Shown here piece by piece: positions 8,490-18,876 of a stretch of 62,814 bases of DNA. A program made the translations under genes and the position numbers. The DNA is taken from NCBI GenBank assembly GCA_902598485.1, contig CACKBU010000007.1, positions 1 through 62,814 on the forward strand, in the 5' to 3' direction. The notes beneath the pieces are model-generated. The model was not told where the DNA came from, made no database searches, and saw nothing but the letters and a program-made list of their open reading frames with translations. Position 1 is the first letter of the stretch. Each line of letters starts with the position of its first letter. The DNA is from an uncultured Pelagibacteraceae bacterium (GTDB taxonomy: Bacteria > Pseudomonadota > Alphaproteobacteria > Pelagibacterales > Pelagibacteraceae).

Positions 8490-9065
8490 ATGAAAACAAT
8501 TGAAGAAATTAACCAGCATAACGTTAACAAAATTCTTTCAGAGAAAAAAATTCCAGAATTTTATCCTGGAGACGTTGTTAAAGTTGGTGTGAGAATTACC
8601 GAGGGTAAAAAAGAAAGAATTCAATATTTTGAGGGAGTGTGTATTGCTAAAAAAAGCAGAGACTTAAACTCATCTTTTACGGTTAGAAAGATTTCATTTG
8701 GAGAGGGTGTTGAGAGAACTTTTCCTTTATTTGGAACTTTAATTGACTCAATTAAAGTTATTAGATCAGGTAAAGTAAGAAGAGCAAAACTTTATTATTT
8801 AAGAGACAGAACTGGTAAATCAGCAAGGATTGCAGAAAAAATTAGAAAAAAAATTGGTATTGATATCGAGGCAAAACCAGAGACAGTTACAGAAGAAAAT
8901 GTAGCTCCTGCAGTAGAAGCACCAAAAGAAGAAGCTCCTAAAGCAGAAGCAGCAACAGTACCAGAGGCTCCTAAAGCAGAAGCAGCACCTAAAGAAGAGG
9001 CGACTCCAGCAGCAAAGGCTCCTAAAGAAGAACAAAAATCAGAAAGCTCTACAGAAAAAAAATAA
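8490..9065 (+). CDS. rplS: 50S ribosomal protein L19 with Ala/Glu/Pro/Lys tail
   Basis: 191 residues from the ATG at 8490; a TTG five codons upstream (8475) is possible but adds only M-I-N-I-N and is less likely. Residues 1 to about 120 are a standard L19 core ([29 protein letters not shown]). L19 lies at the 30S-50S interface. The remaining 65-70 residues form a low-complexity tail ([11 protein letters not shown] type) closely resembling the tail of S16 encoded two genes upstream; the usual protein ends near residue 115-120. Confidence 0.96.
   Translation: MKTIEEINQHNVNKILSEKKIPEFYPGDVVKVGVRITEGKKERIQYFEGVCIAKKSRDLNSSFTVRKISFGEGVERTFPLFGTLIDSIKVIRSGKVRRAKLYYLRDRTGKSARIAEKIRKKIGIDIEAKPETVTEENVAPAVEAPKEEAPKAEAATVPEAPKAEAAPKEEATPAAKAPKEEQKSESSTEKK
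8902..9062 (+). repeat. Degenerate repeat region encoding the L19 tail
   Basis: Imperfect copies of a GAAGCTCCTAAAG-like unit encode [13 protein letters not shown] style residues. It is less regular than the rpsP array, but codon and unit choice are the same, so the two tails may have exchanged sequence or may be under the same selection. Confidence 0.7.
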
Positions 9066-9076
9066 TTTTTTTTTCA

Positions 9077-10480
9077 ATGTCTACAACATTATACGATAAA
9101 ATTTGGAACGATCATCTAGTTGACCAACAAGATGATGGCACATCTTTACTTTTTGTAGATAGACATTTAATTCATGAGGTGACAAGCCCCCAAGCTTTTG
9201 AAGGATTAAGAAATTCTAACAGAAAAGTTAGACATCCAAATTTAACTTTAGCAGTTGCAGATCATAATGTCCCAACAACTGACAGATCAAAAGGTATTTC
9301 AGATGAAGAGTCAAAAATTCAAGTAGATACTTTAGAGGCAAATTGTGAAGAATTCGGTGTTCAGTTATTTGGTATGGATGATAAGAGGCAAGGTATCGTT
9401 CATATTATAGGACCTGAACAAGGTTTTACTCAACCAGGAACAGTTATTGTTTGTGGAGATAGTCATACTGCAACGCATGGAGCATTTGGTGCTTTAGCAT
9501 TTGGAATAGGAACTTCAGAAGTTGAACATGTTTTAGCAACTCAAACACTAGTTCAGAAGAAAGCTAAAAATTTTAGAATTAATGTTAACGGTGAACTTCC
9601 TATAGGAGTTACTTCTAAAGATGTAATACTTCAAATAATTGGAAAAATAGGTACAGCAGGTGGAACAGGATCTGTTGTGGAATATGCTGGAGATTTAATA
9701 AGATCTTTAAGTGTTGAGCAAAGAATGACTATTTGCAATATGACAATTGAAGGTGGTGCAAGAGCAGGATTAATTGCACCAGATGAAAAAATTTTTGAAT
9801 ATTTAAAAGGAAAACCAATGTCACCAAAAAGTGAAAATTGGGATAAAGCTTTGAACTATTGGGAAACTTTAAAAACAGACTCTGATGCTAGTTTTGATAA
9901 AGAAATTAGCCTTAATGCAAATGAAATTTTACCTATGATTACATGGGGTACGTCACCACAAGATGTAATAACAATTGATGGAAAAGTTCCAAATCCAAAT
10001 AATGAGACTGATGAAGATAAAAAAAATTCAATTGAAAGAGCTTTAAAGTATATGGGTTTAAAACCTGACATGGCAGCCACAGATATAAAAATAGATAAAG
10101 TATTTATTGGTAGTTGTACTAATGGTAGAATAGAAGATTTGAGAGAAGCAGCAAAAATCGTAAAAGATAAAAAAGTATCATCGCATGTTAATGCTATAGT
10201 AGTTCCAGGCTCAGGCTTAGTTAAAGAACAAGCAGAGCAAGAAGGACTAGATAAAATTTTTGTTAGCTCAGGGTTTGAATGGAGAGAACCAGGTTGCTCT
10301 ATGTGTTTAGCGATGAATGCCGATAAATTAAAACCAGAAGAAAGATGCGCCTCTACATCAAATAGAAATTTTGAGGGAAGACAAGGTAGAGGTGGTAGAA
10401 CCCATCTAGTTAGTCCAGGAATGGCTGCAGCAGCTGCAATTTCAGGTAATTTAGATGATGTCAGAAAGTATCAGAATTAA
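9077..10480 (+). CDS. leuC: 3-isopropylmalate dehydratase large subunit
   Basis: 467 residues, full family length. Aconitase-fold subunit that carries the 4Fe-4S cluster and isomerises 2- to 3-isopropylmalate in leucine synthesis. Seen: [26 protein letters not shown], and the cluster ligands in G-S-C-T-N-G-R and P-G-C-S-M-C-L-A-M. It begins 11 nt after rplS without an obvious Shine-Dalgarno sequence, and its stop abuts the leuD start. Confidence 0.98.
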   Translation: MSTTLYDKIWNDHLVDQQDDGTSLLFVDRHLIHEVTSPQAFEGLRNSNRKVRHPNLTLAVADHNVPTTDRSKGISDEESKIQVDTLEANCEEFGVQLFGMDDKRQGIVHIIGPEQGFTQPGTVIVCGDSHTATHGAFGALAFGIGTSEVEHVLATQTLVQKKAKNFRINVNGELPIGVTSKDVILQIIGKIGTAGGTGSVVEYAGDLIRSLSVEQRMTICNMTIEGGARAGLIAPDEKIFEYLKGKPMSPKSENWDKALNYWETLKTDSDASFDKEISLNANEILPMITWGTSPQDVITIDGKVPNPNNETDEDKKNSIERALKYMGLKPDMAATDIKIDKVFIGSCTNGRIEDLREAAKIVKDKKVSSHVNAIVVPGSGLVKEQAEQEGLDKIFVSSGFEWREPGCSMCLAMNADKLKPEERCASTSNRNFEGRQGRGGRTHLVSPGMAAAAAISGNLDDVRKYQN

Positions 10481-11086
10481 ATGCAAAAATTTAATAAATT
10501 AAAAAGTATCCCAGCTTATTTACCAATTGTAAATATTGATACAGATATGATAATTCCAAAGCAATTTTTAAAAACTATCAAAAGAACTGGTCTAGGAAAA
10601 AATTTATTTTTTGAAATGAGATATGATGATCAAGGCAAAGAAATAAATGATTTTGTGTTAAACAAAGATCCATTTAATCGATCTAAAATTTTAATTGCTG
10701 GGAAAAACTTTGGATGTGGTTCATCAAGAGAACATGCTCCTTGGGCTTTATTAGATTTTGGAATTACTTGTGTGATAAGTTCAAGTTATGCAGATATTTT
10801 TTTTAGTAATTGTTTTAAAAATGGAATTTTGCCTATAATCCTTGAAGAAGAAAAAATAAAAGAGCTATCTGAATACGCAAATAGAGAAGAAGAAATTTCT
10901 ATTGATTTGCAAGAGGAAAAAATAGTTTACGGAAATAATGAGCTAAAATTTGAAGTTGATCCATTTAAGAAAAAATGTTTGTTAGAAGGGCTTGATGATA
11001 TCGCTTTATCACTAAAAAAATCAGAAAAAATAGAAAAGTTTGAAACAAATTTAAAAAACGAAAAGCCTTGGGTATTTAATGATTAA
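10481..11086 (+). CDS. leuD: 3-isopropylmalate dehydratase small subunit
   Basis: 201 residues. Partner swivel domain of LeuC. Characteristic stretches are [13 protein letters not shown] and [14 protein letters not shown], followed by [12 protein letters not shown]. It starts directly at the leuC stop and overlaps leuB by 8 nt, so leuCDB should be translated as a coupled set. Confidence 0.98.
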   Translation: MQKFNKLKSIPAYLPIVNIDTDMIIPKQFLKTIKRTGLGKNLFFEMRYDDQGKEINDFVLNKDPFNRSKILIAGKNFGCGSSREHAPWALLDFGITCVISSSYADIFFSNCFKNGILPIILEEEKIKELSEYANREEEISIDLQEEKIVYGNNELKFEVDPFKKKCLLEGLDDIALSLKKSEKIEKFETNLKNEKPWVFND

Positions 11087-12185
11087 AGTAAAAAAAAGAA
11101 AAATACTTTTACTTCCTGGTGATGGTATTGGTCCGGAGGTAATAACCGAGGTAAAAAAAATCATTAACTGGTTTAATGATAAAAAATCTTTAGATTTTGA
11201 AATTGATCAGGAGCTAGTTGGTGGTTGTTCTTATGATAAACATGGCACCCCAATCACTGATGAGGTTTTTTATAAAGCACTAGAAAGTGAAGTAATTATG
11301 CTTGGAGCAGTTGGTGGTCCTACATGGGATAACCTAGAATTTTCCAAAAAACCAGAAAGAGCATTATTAAAACTTAGAAAAGAATTAAAGCTTTTTGCAA
11401 ACTTAAGGCCTGCAATTTGTTTTAAACAATTAGTCGATGCTTCAACCCTTAAGCCGGAGGTAGTTTCAGGACTAGATATAATGATAGTAAGAGAGTTAAC
11501 GGGAGGAATATATTTTGGTGAACCTAGAGGAATAAAGCCAATTGAAAATGGTGAAAGAAAAGGAATTAATACTCATACATATACAACTAGTGAAATTACA
11601 AGAGTAGCTAGAGTTGCTTTTGATTTAGCAAGAAAAAGATCAAACAAAGTTACATCATGTGAAAAGTCAAATGTAATGGAAGCCGGACAATTGTGGAAAG
11701 AAGAAGTTAAAGAACTTCATGAAAAAGAATACAAAGATGTAGAGTTAAGCCATATGTTAGCAGATAACTGCGCAATGCAACTTTTAAGAAACCCAAAGCA
11801 ATTTGATGTAATTGTAACCGATAATTTATTTGGGGATATGCTGTCTGATCAAGCTTCGATGTTAACTGGATCTTTAGGTCTTTTGCCGTCAGCGTCTTTG
11901 GGTGCAAAAAATAAAGATGGTGAGATGAGAGCAATGTATGAGCCAATACATGGATCGGCTCCTGATATAGCTGGACAAGGTATTGCAAATCCAATAGCTT
12001 CTATTTTAAGTTTTGCTATGGCTTTAAGATACTCTTTAGATCTTGATAAAGAAGCAGATGTTTTAGAAAAGGCAGTTCAAGATGTTCTAAATGATGGATT
12101 AAGAACAAAAGACATAATGTCAGAAGGCATGAAAGAAACGTCTACTTCAGCAATGGGTGATGCGATAATTTCAAAATTGCAATAA
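11079..12185 (+). CDS. leuB: 3-isopropylmalate dehydrogenase
   Basis: 368 residues. NAD-dependent oxidative decarboxylation of 3-isopropylmalate, the third leucine-specific step. Motifs: [11 protein letters not shown] at the N-terminus, [10 protein letters not shown] (substrate loop), [10 protein letters not shown] and H-G-S-A-P-D-I-A-G (metal and NAD site). The gene overlaps leuD by 8 nt. The leuA synthase is not in the window. A 26-bp gap leads to the DMSP cluster. Confidence 0.98.
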   Translation: MIKVKKRKILLLPGDGIGPEVITEVKKIINWFNDKKSLDFEIDQELVGGCSYDKHGTPITDEVFYKALESEVIMLGAVGGPTWDNLEFSKKPERALLKLRKELKLFANLRPAICFKQLVDASTLKPEVVSGLDIMIVRELTGGIYFGEPRGIKPIENGERKGINTHTYTTSEITRVARVAFDLARKRSNKVTSCEKSNVMEAGQLWKEEVKELHEKEYKDVELSHMLADNCAMQLLRNPKQFDVIVTDNLFGDMLSDQASMLTGSLGLLPSASLGAKNKDGEMRAMYEPIHGSAPDIAGQGIANPIASILSFAMALRYSLDLDKEADVLEKAVQDVLNDGLRTKDIMSEGMKETSTSAMGDAIISKLQ

Positions 12186-12211
12186 AACTAGAATTATTTT
12201 AAGGTTTAAAT

Positions 12212-13975
12212 ATGCCAAGTTATACAGCTCCAGTAAAAGACATGATGTTTCTCTTTGAAAAATTAAGAGACAACAAAAATTATAATGAACTTGAAAAATA
12301 TAATGAAGTTAGTTCAGATCTAGTGAAAGATATTCTAGAGGAAGCAGCTAAGATAAATCAAAATTTAATTTTACCTCTTGCTAAATCAGGAGATGAAAAT
12401 CCAGCAGTTTTAGAAAATGGTGTTGTAAGAACACCCCCAGGCTACAAAGAAGCGTATCAAAAGTATATTGAGGATGGTTGGACTTCATTGTCTTGTGATC
12501 CAAAATATGGAGGTCAAGGAATGCCAAAAACAGTAAGTGCATTTTTTGATGAAATGCTATCTTCAGCAAGCTTATCATTTAAATTATATAGTGAACTAAG
12601 TATTGGTGCTTATAATTGTATCAATCATCATGCTTCTGATGAAATTAAAAATAAATATTTACCAAAGATTGTAGAAGGTAAGTGGAGTGGTACAATGTGT
12701 TTAACAGAACCAGTCTGTGGTACCGACCTTGGCTTGTTAAAAACTAAAGCAATTAAACAATCAGATAATACTTATAAAATCAGTGGTCAAAAAATATTCA
12801 TAACTTCAGGAGACCATGATTTAACCGAAAATATTATTCACTTAGTTTTGGCAAGATCACCAGACTCTCCATCTGGTACTAAGGGAATTAGTTTATTTTT
12901 AGTTCCAAAATATATTGTGAACCAGGATGGTAGTATTGGTCCAAGAAATGGAATTTCAACTGGTTCAATTGAGAGTAAGATGGGTATTAAAGGTTCAGCA
13001 ACTTGTGTTTTAAATTTTGATGATGCAACTGGTTACATGATTGGTAACAAAGATAAAGGTCTTAGTGCAATGTTCACAATGATGAATTTAGAGCGAATAG
13101 TTGTAGGCATTCAAGGTTTAGGTATTTCTGAAATTGCTTATCAAAATTCACTTTCTTACGCAAAAGAAAGAAAGCAAGGAAAAACAAATAATTCTAAATC
13201 TAATAATGGTGCAGATTTTATAATTGATCATGCAGACATTAGAAGAACTTTACTTAATATGAAATCAATAATTGAGGGTGAAAGAGCATTATGTTTTTGG
13301 CTTTCTCAACAAACAGAAGTAAGTCTTTATCATCCAGACGAAAAAATTAAACAAGCTGCTTTAGATTACGTTTCATTAATGACACCTGTGGTTAAATCAC
13401 TTTTTACAGATTTAGCTATGGAAATTACTAGCGATGCAATGCAGATACATGGAGGATACGGATATACTAAAGACCAAGGTATTGAGCAATTATATCGAGA
13501 TAATCGTATTACCCCAATTTATGAAGGAACAAATTCCGTACAGGCTGCAGATTTAGTATTTAGAAAATTATCTAATAAAAAAGGTGATGTTATAAATAAG
13601 TTTTTAGAAATGATTAAATCTGAATGTGAGAGCAAAAATGAAAAAGTAAAAACATTTTCTAAAGAATTAAACCATTATTTAGATATTTTATCCAAATTCA
13701 CAGATTGGATAAATGATAAAAATAAAATTGAAAAGGATGATGTTAGTGCTGCAGCAAATGATTATTTAAAAAGCTTAGGTTATGTTTCAATTGCTTATGC
13801 TTGGATTAAAATTTTAGAGGTTAGTTTTAATGATTTTAATACAAATAAAGAATTTTATAGTGATAAAATAAATACAGCTAAATTTTATTTTGATAAGGTA
13901 TTACCTCGGGCTGAGTATCATTACAAATCAGCAATCTCAGGAAGCTCAAATATAATGAATTTTAAGTTTAATTAA
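12212..13975 (+). CDS. dmdC: 3-methylmercaptopropionyl-CoA dehydrogenase (acyl-CoA dehydrogenase)
   Basis: 587 residues, the longer acyl-CoA dehydrogenase type with an extra C-terminal domain, as in DmdC. FAD flavoprotein signatures: M-C-L-T-E-P-V-C-G-T-D-L-G, M-G-I-K-G-S-A-T, Q-I-H-G-G-Y-G-Y-T and Y-E-G-T-N-S-V-Q-A. In the DMSP demethylation pathway it desaturates MMPA-CoA to methylthioacryloyl-CoA. The functional name rests on family type, length and position beside dmdB and dmdA. Some DmdC-like enzymes act on other acyl-CoAs, so substrate is inferred. The stop codon overlaps the start of dmdB. Confidence 0.88.
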   Translation: MPSYTAPVKDMMFLFEKLRDNKNYNELEKYNEVSSDLVKDILEEAAKINQNLILPLAKSGDENPAVLENGVVRTPPGYKEAYQKYIEDGWTSLSCDPKYGGQGMPKTVSAFFDEMLSSASLSFKLYSELSIGAYNCINHHASDEIKNKYLPKIVEGKWSGTMCLTEPVCGTDLGLLKTKAIKQSDNTYKISGQKIFITSGDHDLTENIIHLVLARSPDSPSGTKGISLFLVPKYIVNQDGSIGPRNGISTGSIESKMGIKGSATCVLNFDDATGYMIGNKDKGLSAMFTMMNLERIVVGIQGLGISEIAYQNSLSYAKERKQGKTNNSKSNNGADFIIDHADIRRTLLNMKSIIEGERALCFWLSQQTEVSLYHPDEKIKQAALDYVSLMTPVVKSLFTDLAMEITSDAMQIHGGYGYTKDQGIEQLYRDNRITPIYEGTNSVQAADLVFRKLSNKKGDVINKFLEMIKSECESKNEKVKTFSKELNHYLDILSKFTDWINDKNKIEKDDVSAAANDYLKSLGYVSIAYAWIKILEVSFNDFNTNKEFYSDKINTAKFYFDKVLPRAEYHYKSAISGSSNIMNFKFN

Positions 13976-15591
13976 TGAGCCATTACGATACAAATTTAGA
14001 TAAAAACAAAGCAAATCACGTACCCCTCACTCCCTTAACTTTTTTAAAAAGAGCAAAAGAAATTTACCCAAATTATGAGGCTATAATTTATGAAGAAAGA
14101 AATTATACCTGGGCTGAAGTTTATAAAAGAGTTGTAAAATTTGCTAGTGCATTGACAAAAATAGGTATTAAAAAAGGTGACACGGTTTCATTCTTAGCTT
14201 TCAATACGCCTGAGATTTTTGAAGCACACTACTCTGTACCTATGACTGGTGCAGTTCTTAATACTATAAATATAAGATTAGATGCCAAAACAATTTCCTA
14301 TATTTTAGATCATAGCGAAGCAAAAGTCTTAGTTGTGGATAGACAACTTCATGGAGAAGTAAAAAAAGCATTAGAAAATCTTAATAAAAAATTGGTTATC
14401 ATTGATATAAACGATAAATATGCTGACCAATCAAAATTGGAAAAAATTGGTGATTTAGAATATGAAAGTTTTTTAAATACAGGTGATGAAAATTACCAAT
14501 GGCAAATGCCCGAAGATGAGTGGCAAGCTATATCACTAAGTTATACATCAGGTACTACAGGAAATCCCAAAGGTGTTGTCTATCATCATAGGGGAGCATA
14601 TTTAATGTCTACAGGAAGCTCAGTTGCTTGGAATATGCCAAATAGATTAAATTTTTTAACAGTTGTTCCAATGTTCCATTGCAATGGCTGGTGCTATCCA
14701 TGGACTGTGCCGATGCTAAACGGAAGAACAATATGTTTAAGAAATATAGATATTAAAAAAATTTTTGAACTTATTGATAAATATGAAATCACTCATTTTG
14801 GTGGCGCTCCAATAGTATTGAATATGATTACTGGAGCCCCAGAAAGTGATAAGAAAAAATTAAAACAAAAAGTTTATGTTTTAACTGCTGGTGCTCCTCC
14901 ACCAAGTATAATTTTTAAAAAAATGAGAGCTCTCGGATTTGAAGTAATGCATGTATATGGTTTAACAGAAACCTATGGGCATGTAACTCAGTGTGCTTGG
15001 AATGATGAGTGGAATAATTTTGATGAAGAAAAACAAAACGAGATTAAAGCAAGACAAGGTGTAAAGTATCCTAATACGGAAGGTGTCGTTGTTTTAGACC
15101 CTGAGACAATGAAAGAAGTTCCTAGAGACGGAAAGACAATCGGTGAAATTATGATTAGAGGAAATGTCGTAATGAAGGGATATTTCAAAGATAAAGAGGC
15201 TACCGAAAAAGCCATGAAAGATGGTTGGTTTCACAGTGGTGATTTAGCTGTGATGCATTCTGATGGCTATATTAAAATACAAGATAGATCAAAAGATATA
15301 ATTATTTCTGGAGGAGAAAATATTTCTTCAATTGAAATTGAAAATACTTTATCCAAACACCCATCTGTTTCGATTGCTGCGGTTGTTGCAAAACCAGACG
15401 AAAAATGGGGTGAAGTGCCATGTGCATTTATCGAAGCGGTTAAAGACAAACCAGTAAGCGAAAAAGAACTAATTGATTTTTGTAAAGAAACTTTAGCAGG
15501 CTTTAAAGTTCCAAAAAAGGTTGTTTTTTGTGAGTTACCAAAAACCTCAACAGGTAAAATACAAAAATTTGAACTGAGAAAACAAGTTTAG
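13975..15591 (+). CDS. dmdB: 3-methylmercaptopropionate-CoA ligase (AMP-forming)
   Basis: 538 residues, ANL-superfamily acyl-CoA synthetase that activates MMPA produced by DmdA. Motifs in order: the P-loop Y-T-S-G-T-T-G-N-P-K-G, G-L-T-E-T-Y-G-H, the hinge G-W-F-H-S-G-D and D-R-S-K-D-I-I-I-S-G-G-E-N-I-S, and the catalytic lysine in P-K-T-S-T-G-K-I-Q-K. The fold also covers medium-chain fatty acid ligases, so the substrate is inferred from the dmd neighbourhood. It shares one base with the dmdC stop, so the two are translationally coupled. Confidence 0.88.
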   Translation: MSHYDTNLDKNKANHVPLTPLTFLKRAKEIYPNYEAIIYEERNYTWAEVYKRVVKFASALTKIGIKKGDTVSFLAFNTPEIFEAHYSVPMTGAVLNTINIRLDAKTISYILDHSEAKVLVVDRQLHGEVKKALENLNKKLVIIDINDKYADQSKLEKIGDLEYESFLNTGDENYQWQMPEDEWQAISLSYTSGTTGNPKGVVYHHRGAYLMSTGSSVAWNMPNRLNFLTVVPMFHCNGWCYPWTVPMLNGRTICLRNIDIKKIFELIDKYEITHFGGAPIVLNMITGAPESDKKKLKQKVYVLTAGAPPPSIIFKKMRALGFEVMHVYGLTETYGHVTQCAWNDEWNNFDEEKQNEIKARQGVKYPNTEGVVVLDPETMKEVPRDGKTIGEIMIRGNVVMKGYFKDKEATEKAMKDGWFHSGDLAVMHSDGYIKIQDRSKDIIISGGENISSIEIENTLSKHPSVSIAAVVAKPDEKWGEVPCAFIEAVKDKPVSEKELIDFCKETLAGFKVPKKVVFCELPKTSTGKIQKFELRKQV

Positions 15592-15598
15592 GTAATTT

Positions 15599-16375
15599 TT
15601 GATTTTTCAAATAGAAAATAAAAATATTCATGTATCAGATGCTGGACAGGGAATAGATTTAAATAAAGAAACAATTGTATTTCTTCATGGAAGTGGTCTT
15701 TCACATATAGTTTGGTCATTAACTGAACAATTTTTTTCTAACAAAAATTTTAATGTATTATCTATTGATTTACCTGGGCATGGTAATTCAGATGGACCCT
15801 GCTTAGATAGTATTGAAAAAATTGCTGATTGGTTAGAGCAAGTATTTTTAAAATTAAATTTAAAACAACTATTTATTGTTGGGCACTCTCAAGGATGTTT
15901 AGAGATACTTGAATATGCATCTAAATATAAAAAAAGATTAAAAAAATTAGTTTTTATTGGTGGTTCAAATAGAATGCCAGTTCATCCAGATCTAATCGAT
16001 TTAGCAAAAAATGGAGATACTGATGCTGTTAAATTGATGATGAAGTGGGGTTATGAAGGTTCAAAAAAATTTATAGGAGGTAATCCAGTGGAAAGAATAA
16101 TACAGTCACCAAGAGATATTAGAGAAATATTAGCAGTCGATTTAATTGCATGTAATAATTATACCAATGGTTCTGATGCTGCTAGATTAATAGACTGTCC
16201 CTCTTTGTTGATATTTGGATCATTAGACAAAATGGTAAATCTAGAGTCAGGAAAAAAGTTTTCTAGTTTCATTAAAAATTCAACAACACATATAATTGAG
16301 GGTTGTGGTCATATGATTATGATTGAAAAAGCGTTCGAAATGAGGGACAAGGTTTTAGAATTTTTAAAAAAATGA
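15599..16375 (+). CDS. Alpha/beta hydrolase within the DMSP demethylation cluster
   Basis: 258 residues. Complete alpha/beta hydrolase triad: nucleophile in G-H-S-Q-G (Ser97), acid in G-S-L-D (Asp210) and histidine in G-C-G-H-M-I (His238), with the oxyanion strand L-H-G-S-G. No signal peptide, so cytoplasmic. The start is a TTG at 15599, eight bases after the dmdB stop; the last 4 nt overlap dmdA. It is not one of the named Dmd enzymes; the known DmdD is a crotonase, not this fold. Its place inside the operon suggests a thioesterase or hydrolase acting on a DMSP intermediate, which is inference only. Confidence 0.8.
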   Translation: MIFQIENKNIHVSDAGQGIDLNKETIVFLHGSGLSHIVWSLTEQFFSNKNFNVLSIDLPGHGNSDGPCLDSIEKIADWLEQVFLKLNLKQLFIVGHSQGCLEILEYASKYKKRLKKLVFIGGSNRMPVHPDLIDLAKNGDTDAVKLMMKWGYEGSKKFIGGNPVERIIQSPRDIREILAVDLIACNNYTNGSDAARLIDCPSLLIFGSLDKMVNLESGKKFSSFIKNSTTHIIEGCGHMIMIEKAFEMRDKVLEFLKK

Positions 16376-17481
16376 AAAGTTTTTCAATTGCAAAATCAAG
16401 AAGACTGAGAGGAACTCCTTATACCTCTAGAATAGAAAAACAAGGGGTTACGGCTTATACAATATATAATCATATGTTACTTCCCGCAGCGTTTGGTTCA
16501 ATTGAGGACTCATACCATCACTTAAAACAGTATGTTCAAATTTGGGATGTAGCTGCTGAAAGACAGGTGGAAATTTCTGGTAAAGACTCAGCGAAATTAG
16601 TTCAGTTGATGACTTGTAGAGATTTATCTAAATCGAAAGATGGAAGATGTTATTATTGTCCAATAATTGATGATAACGCAGGCCTGATTAATGATCCAGT
16701 TGTACTTAGATTGAATGAAAATAAATGGTGGGTTTCTCTTGCTGACTCAGATGTAATATTATTTGCAAAAGGGTTAGCTATTGGAAATAAATTTGACGTA
16801 AAGATTTTTGAACCTGATGTTGATATAATGGCTATACAAGGTCCAAAGTCATTTGAATTAATGGAAAAAGTTTTTGGAGATAAGATAGTTAATTTAAAAT
16901 TCTTTGGTTTTGATTATTTCGAATTTGGTGGTGATAAACATTTAATTGCAAGATCTGGTTGGTCTAAACAAGGTGGTTACGAAATTTATGTTGAGCATAC
17001 TGTTTCTGGATTAAAATTATATGATCATCTTTTTGAAATTGGAAAAGAATTTAATATCAAACCAGGTTGTCCAAATTTAATAGAACGTATTGAAAGTGGA
17101 TTATTATCGTATGGAAATGATATCGATAATGGAGACAATCCATATGAATGTGGATTTGATAAATATATTAATATAGACAGCGAAGTTGATTTTTTAGGCA
17201 AAGAGAAATTAAAAAAAATTAAATCTGAAGGAATTGAAAAAAAATTAATGGGAGTAATGCTTGATATAGATAAAATAAGTATTACAGGATCATTAGACTT
17301 AAGTGATCAAGACAATAATATAATTGGAGAATTGAGATCAGCTTGCTATTCACCACATTTTAAAAAAGTAATCGGTATTGCTATGATGAAAAAATCTCAT
17401 TGGAATATAGACCAGAACGTAAAAGCAAGCATAAATGGTGATATTTGCAGTGGTAAAGTTTGCGATTTACCTTTTATTTAG
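16372..17481 (+). CDS. dmdA: Dimethylsulfoniopropionate demethylase DmdA
   Basis: 369 residues, the length I know for SAR11 DmdA, a tetrahydrofolate-dependent GcvT-like enzyme that removes one methyl from DMSP to give methylmercaptopropionate and 5-methyl-THF. The N-terminal stretch [19 protein letters not shown] and the segment [13 protein letters not shown] match the protein from memory closely, as do [11 protein letters not shown] and the C-terminal V-C-D-L-P-F-I. It differs from glycine-cleavage T protein, which would begin with a T-P-L-H type motif and sit with gcvH and gcvP. It overlaps the hydrolase by 4 nt. Confidence 0.96.
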   Translation: MKSFSIAKSRRLRGTPYTSRIEKQGVTAYTIYNHMLLPAAFGSIEDSYHHLKQYVQIWDVAAERQVEISGKDSAKLVQLMTCRDLSKSKDGRCYYCPIIDDNAGLINDPVVLRLNENKWWVSLADSDVILFAKGLAIGNKFDVKIFEPDVDIMAIQGPKSFELMEKVFGDKIVNLKFFGFDYFEFGGDKHLIARSGWSKQGGYEIYVEHTVSGLKLYDHLFEIGKEFNIKPGCPNLIERIESGLLSYGNDIDNGDNPYECGFDKYINIDSEVDFLGKEKLKKIKSEGIEKKLMGVMLDIDKISITGSLDLSDQDNNIIGELRSACYSPHFKKVIGIAMMKKSHWNIDQNVKASINGDICSGKVCDLPFI

Positions 17482-17496
17482 TATAACAACTTTAAA

Positions 17497-18492
17497 ATGA
17501 ACATAGCTATAGTAGGTGCAACAGGAAATGTTGGGAGGAAAACTCTTGAAGTATTTGATAAAAAAAACTTCAAGTTTGATAATCTATATTTAGTTGCCTC
17601 AGAAAAAAGTGCAGGAAAAAAAATCTCTTTTAGAGATAAAGAGTATGTTATTGAAAATTTAGAGACATATGATTTTTCAAAAGCAGATATAACTTTTTTT
17701 GCAGCAGGAGGAACAATTGCTGAAAAATTTGCAGAAAAGGCTGCCAAGCACACAATTGTAATAGATAATTCAAGTTTTTTTAGGATGGATCCAGATGTTC
17801 CATTGATCGTTCCACAAGTGAATGCATCCGAAATTAAAAATATGAAAAAAAATATTATTGCCAATCCAAATTGTTCTACAGCACAACTTGTTATAGCACT
17901 TAAACCACTACATAATTTATTTAAAATTAAAAGAGTTGTAGTTTCAACTTACCAATCTGTTTCAGGTGGTGGCAAAAGTCCAATGGACGAATTAATTGAT
18001 CAAACTAAACAATATTTAGATGGAAAAAAAATAGAGTCAAAAAATTTTACTAAACAAATCGCTTTTAATGTTATTCCACATATCGATGTTTTTGCTGATG
18101 ATGGATATACAAAAGAAGAATTAAAAATGACAAATGAAACAAAAAAAATCTTAGATGATTCAATTGAACTTACAGCTACATGTGTGAGAATTCCTGTTTT
18201 AGTATCTCATTCGGAGTCTGTAAATATAGAATTTGAAAAACCATATACTTTAGAAAAAGTGAGAGATGTTTTAAGTAAAGCAGATGGTTGTGAGGTTATC
18301 GATAGAAGAGAAAATGGAGGTTATAGCACACCATTTGAAGCAGCAGGAAGTGATGAGACATTTATATCTAGAATTAGGGAAGACAAAACAAAAAAAAATT
18401 CATTAAATTTGTGGATTGTATCAGACAACCTATTGAGAGGTGCTGCACTTAATTCAGTTGAAATTGCTGAAACAGTTATTAATTCAAAATAA
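17497..18492 (+). CDS. asd: Aspartate-semialdehyde dehydrogenase
   Basis: 331 residues. Reduces aspartyl phosphate to aspartate semialdehyde, the branch point to lysine/DAP, threonine and methionine. Seen: NADP site G-A-T-G-N-V-G, the catalytic cysteine in N-P-N-C-S-T (Cys126), and the Y-Q-S-V-S-G-G-G segment. Full length. It lies between dmdA and sdhC with gaps of 15 and 3 nt. It supplies homoserine for the metX branch encoded later in the window. Confidence 0.97.
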   Translation: MNIAIVGATGNVGRKTLEVFDKKNFKFDNLYLVASEKSAGKKISFRDKEYVIENLETYDFSKADITFFAAGGTIAEKFAEKAAKHTIVIDNSSFFRMDPDVPLIVPQVNASEIKNMKKNIIANPNCSTAQLVIALKPLHNLFKIKRVVVSTYQSVSGGGKSPMDELIDQTKQYLDGKKIESKNFTKQIAFNVIPHIDVFADDGYTKEELKMTNETKKILDDSIELTATCVRIPVLVSHSESVNIEFEKPYTLEKVRDVLSKADGCEVIDRRENGGYSTPFEAAGSDETFISRIREDKTKKNSLNLWIVSDNLLRGAALNSVEIAETVINSK

Positions 18493-18495
18493 TAT

Positions 18496-18876
18496 ATGGA
18501 AAACAGACCTTTATCACCACACATACAGATATATAAATGGCATATTTCTTCATTAGTATCTATTTCACACAGAATTACAGGAATAATTAATTTTTTTGCA
18601 ATTACATTAATTTGTATTTGGTTTGCATTAATGCTTCTAGGAGAAAGTAATTATCAAATTATAAAAATTTTTTTAGAAACTTTTTTAGGTAAATTTATTT
18701 TAATTGGAATAACCTGGTCATTTAGTTTTCAAATGTTAAGTGAAATAAGACACTTAATTATGGATTTGGGCTATGGATTTGAATTACAAACAACAAGAAT
18801 TACAGGTTTGCTAGTTATTTTTGGCTCGATTATTTTAACTATCCTAATTTATATAATTGGCAGAGGATTAATATAA
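18496..18876 (+). CDS. sdhC: Succinate dehydrogenase cytochrome b556 subunit
   Basis: 126 residues, three predicted membrane helices. The family signature S-H-R-I-T-G (residues about 26-31, quinone site) and the haem-ligand region R-H-L-I-M-D-L-G-Y-G are present, preceded by R-P-L-S-P-H-I-Q-I-Y. Anchors the SdhAB head and binds haem b and quinone with SdhD. It starts 3 nt after asd and shares one base with sdhD. Confidence 0.96.
   Translation: MENRPLSPHIQIYKWHISSLVSISHRITGIINFFAITLICIWFALMLLGESNYQIIKIFLETFLGKFILIGITWSFSFQMLSEIRHLIMDLGYGFELQTTRITGLLVIFGSIILTILIYIIGRGLI

Noticed and set aside
8820-9035. Cysteine/phenylalanine-rich minus-strand frame
   Set aside because: It is the reverse reading of the Ala/Glu/Lys tail of L19.
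17478-17864. 128-codon open frame on the minus strand
   Set aside because: It is antisense to asd, whose motifs are intact; AT-rich reverse frames of this kind are expected.
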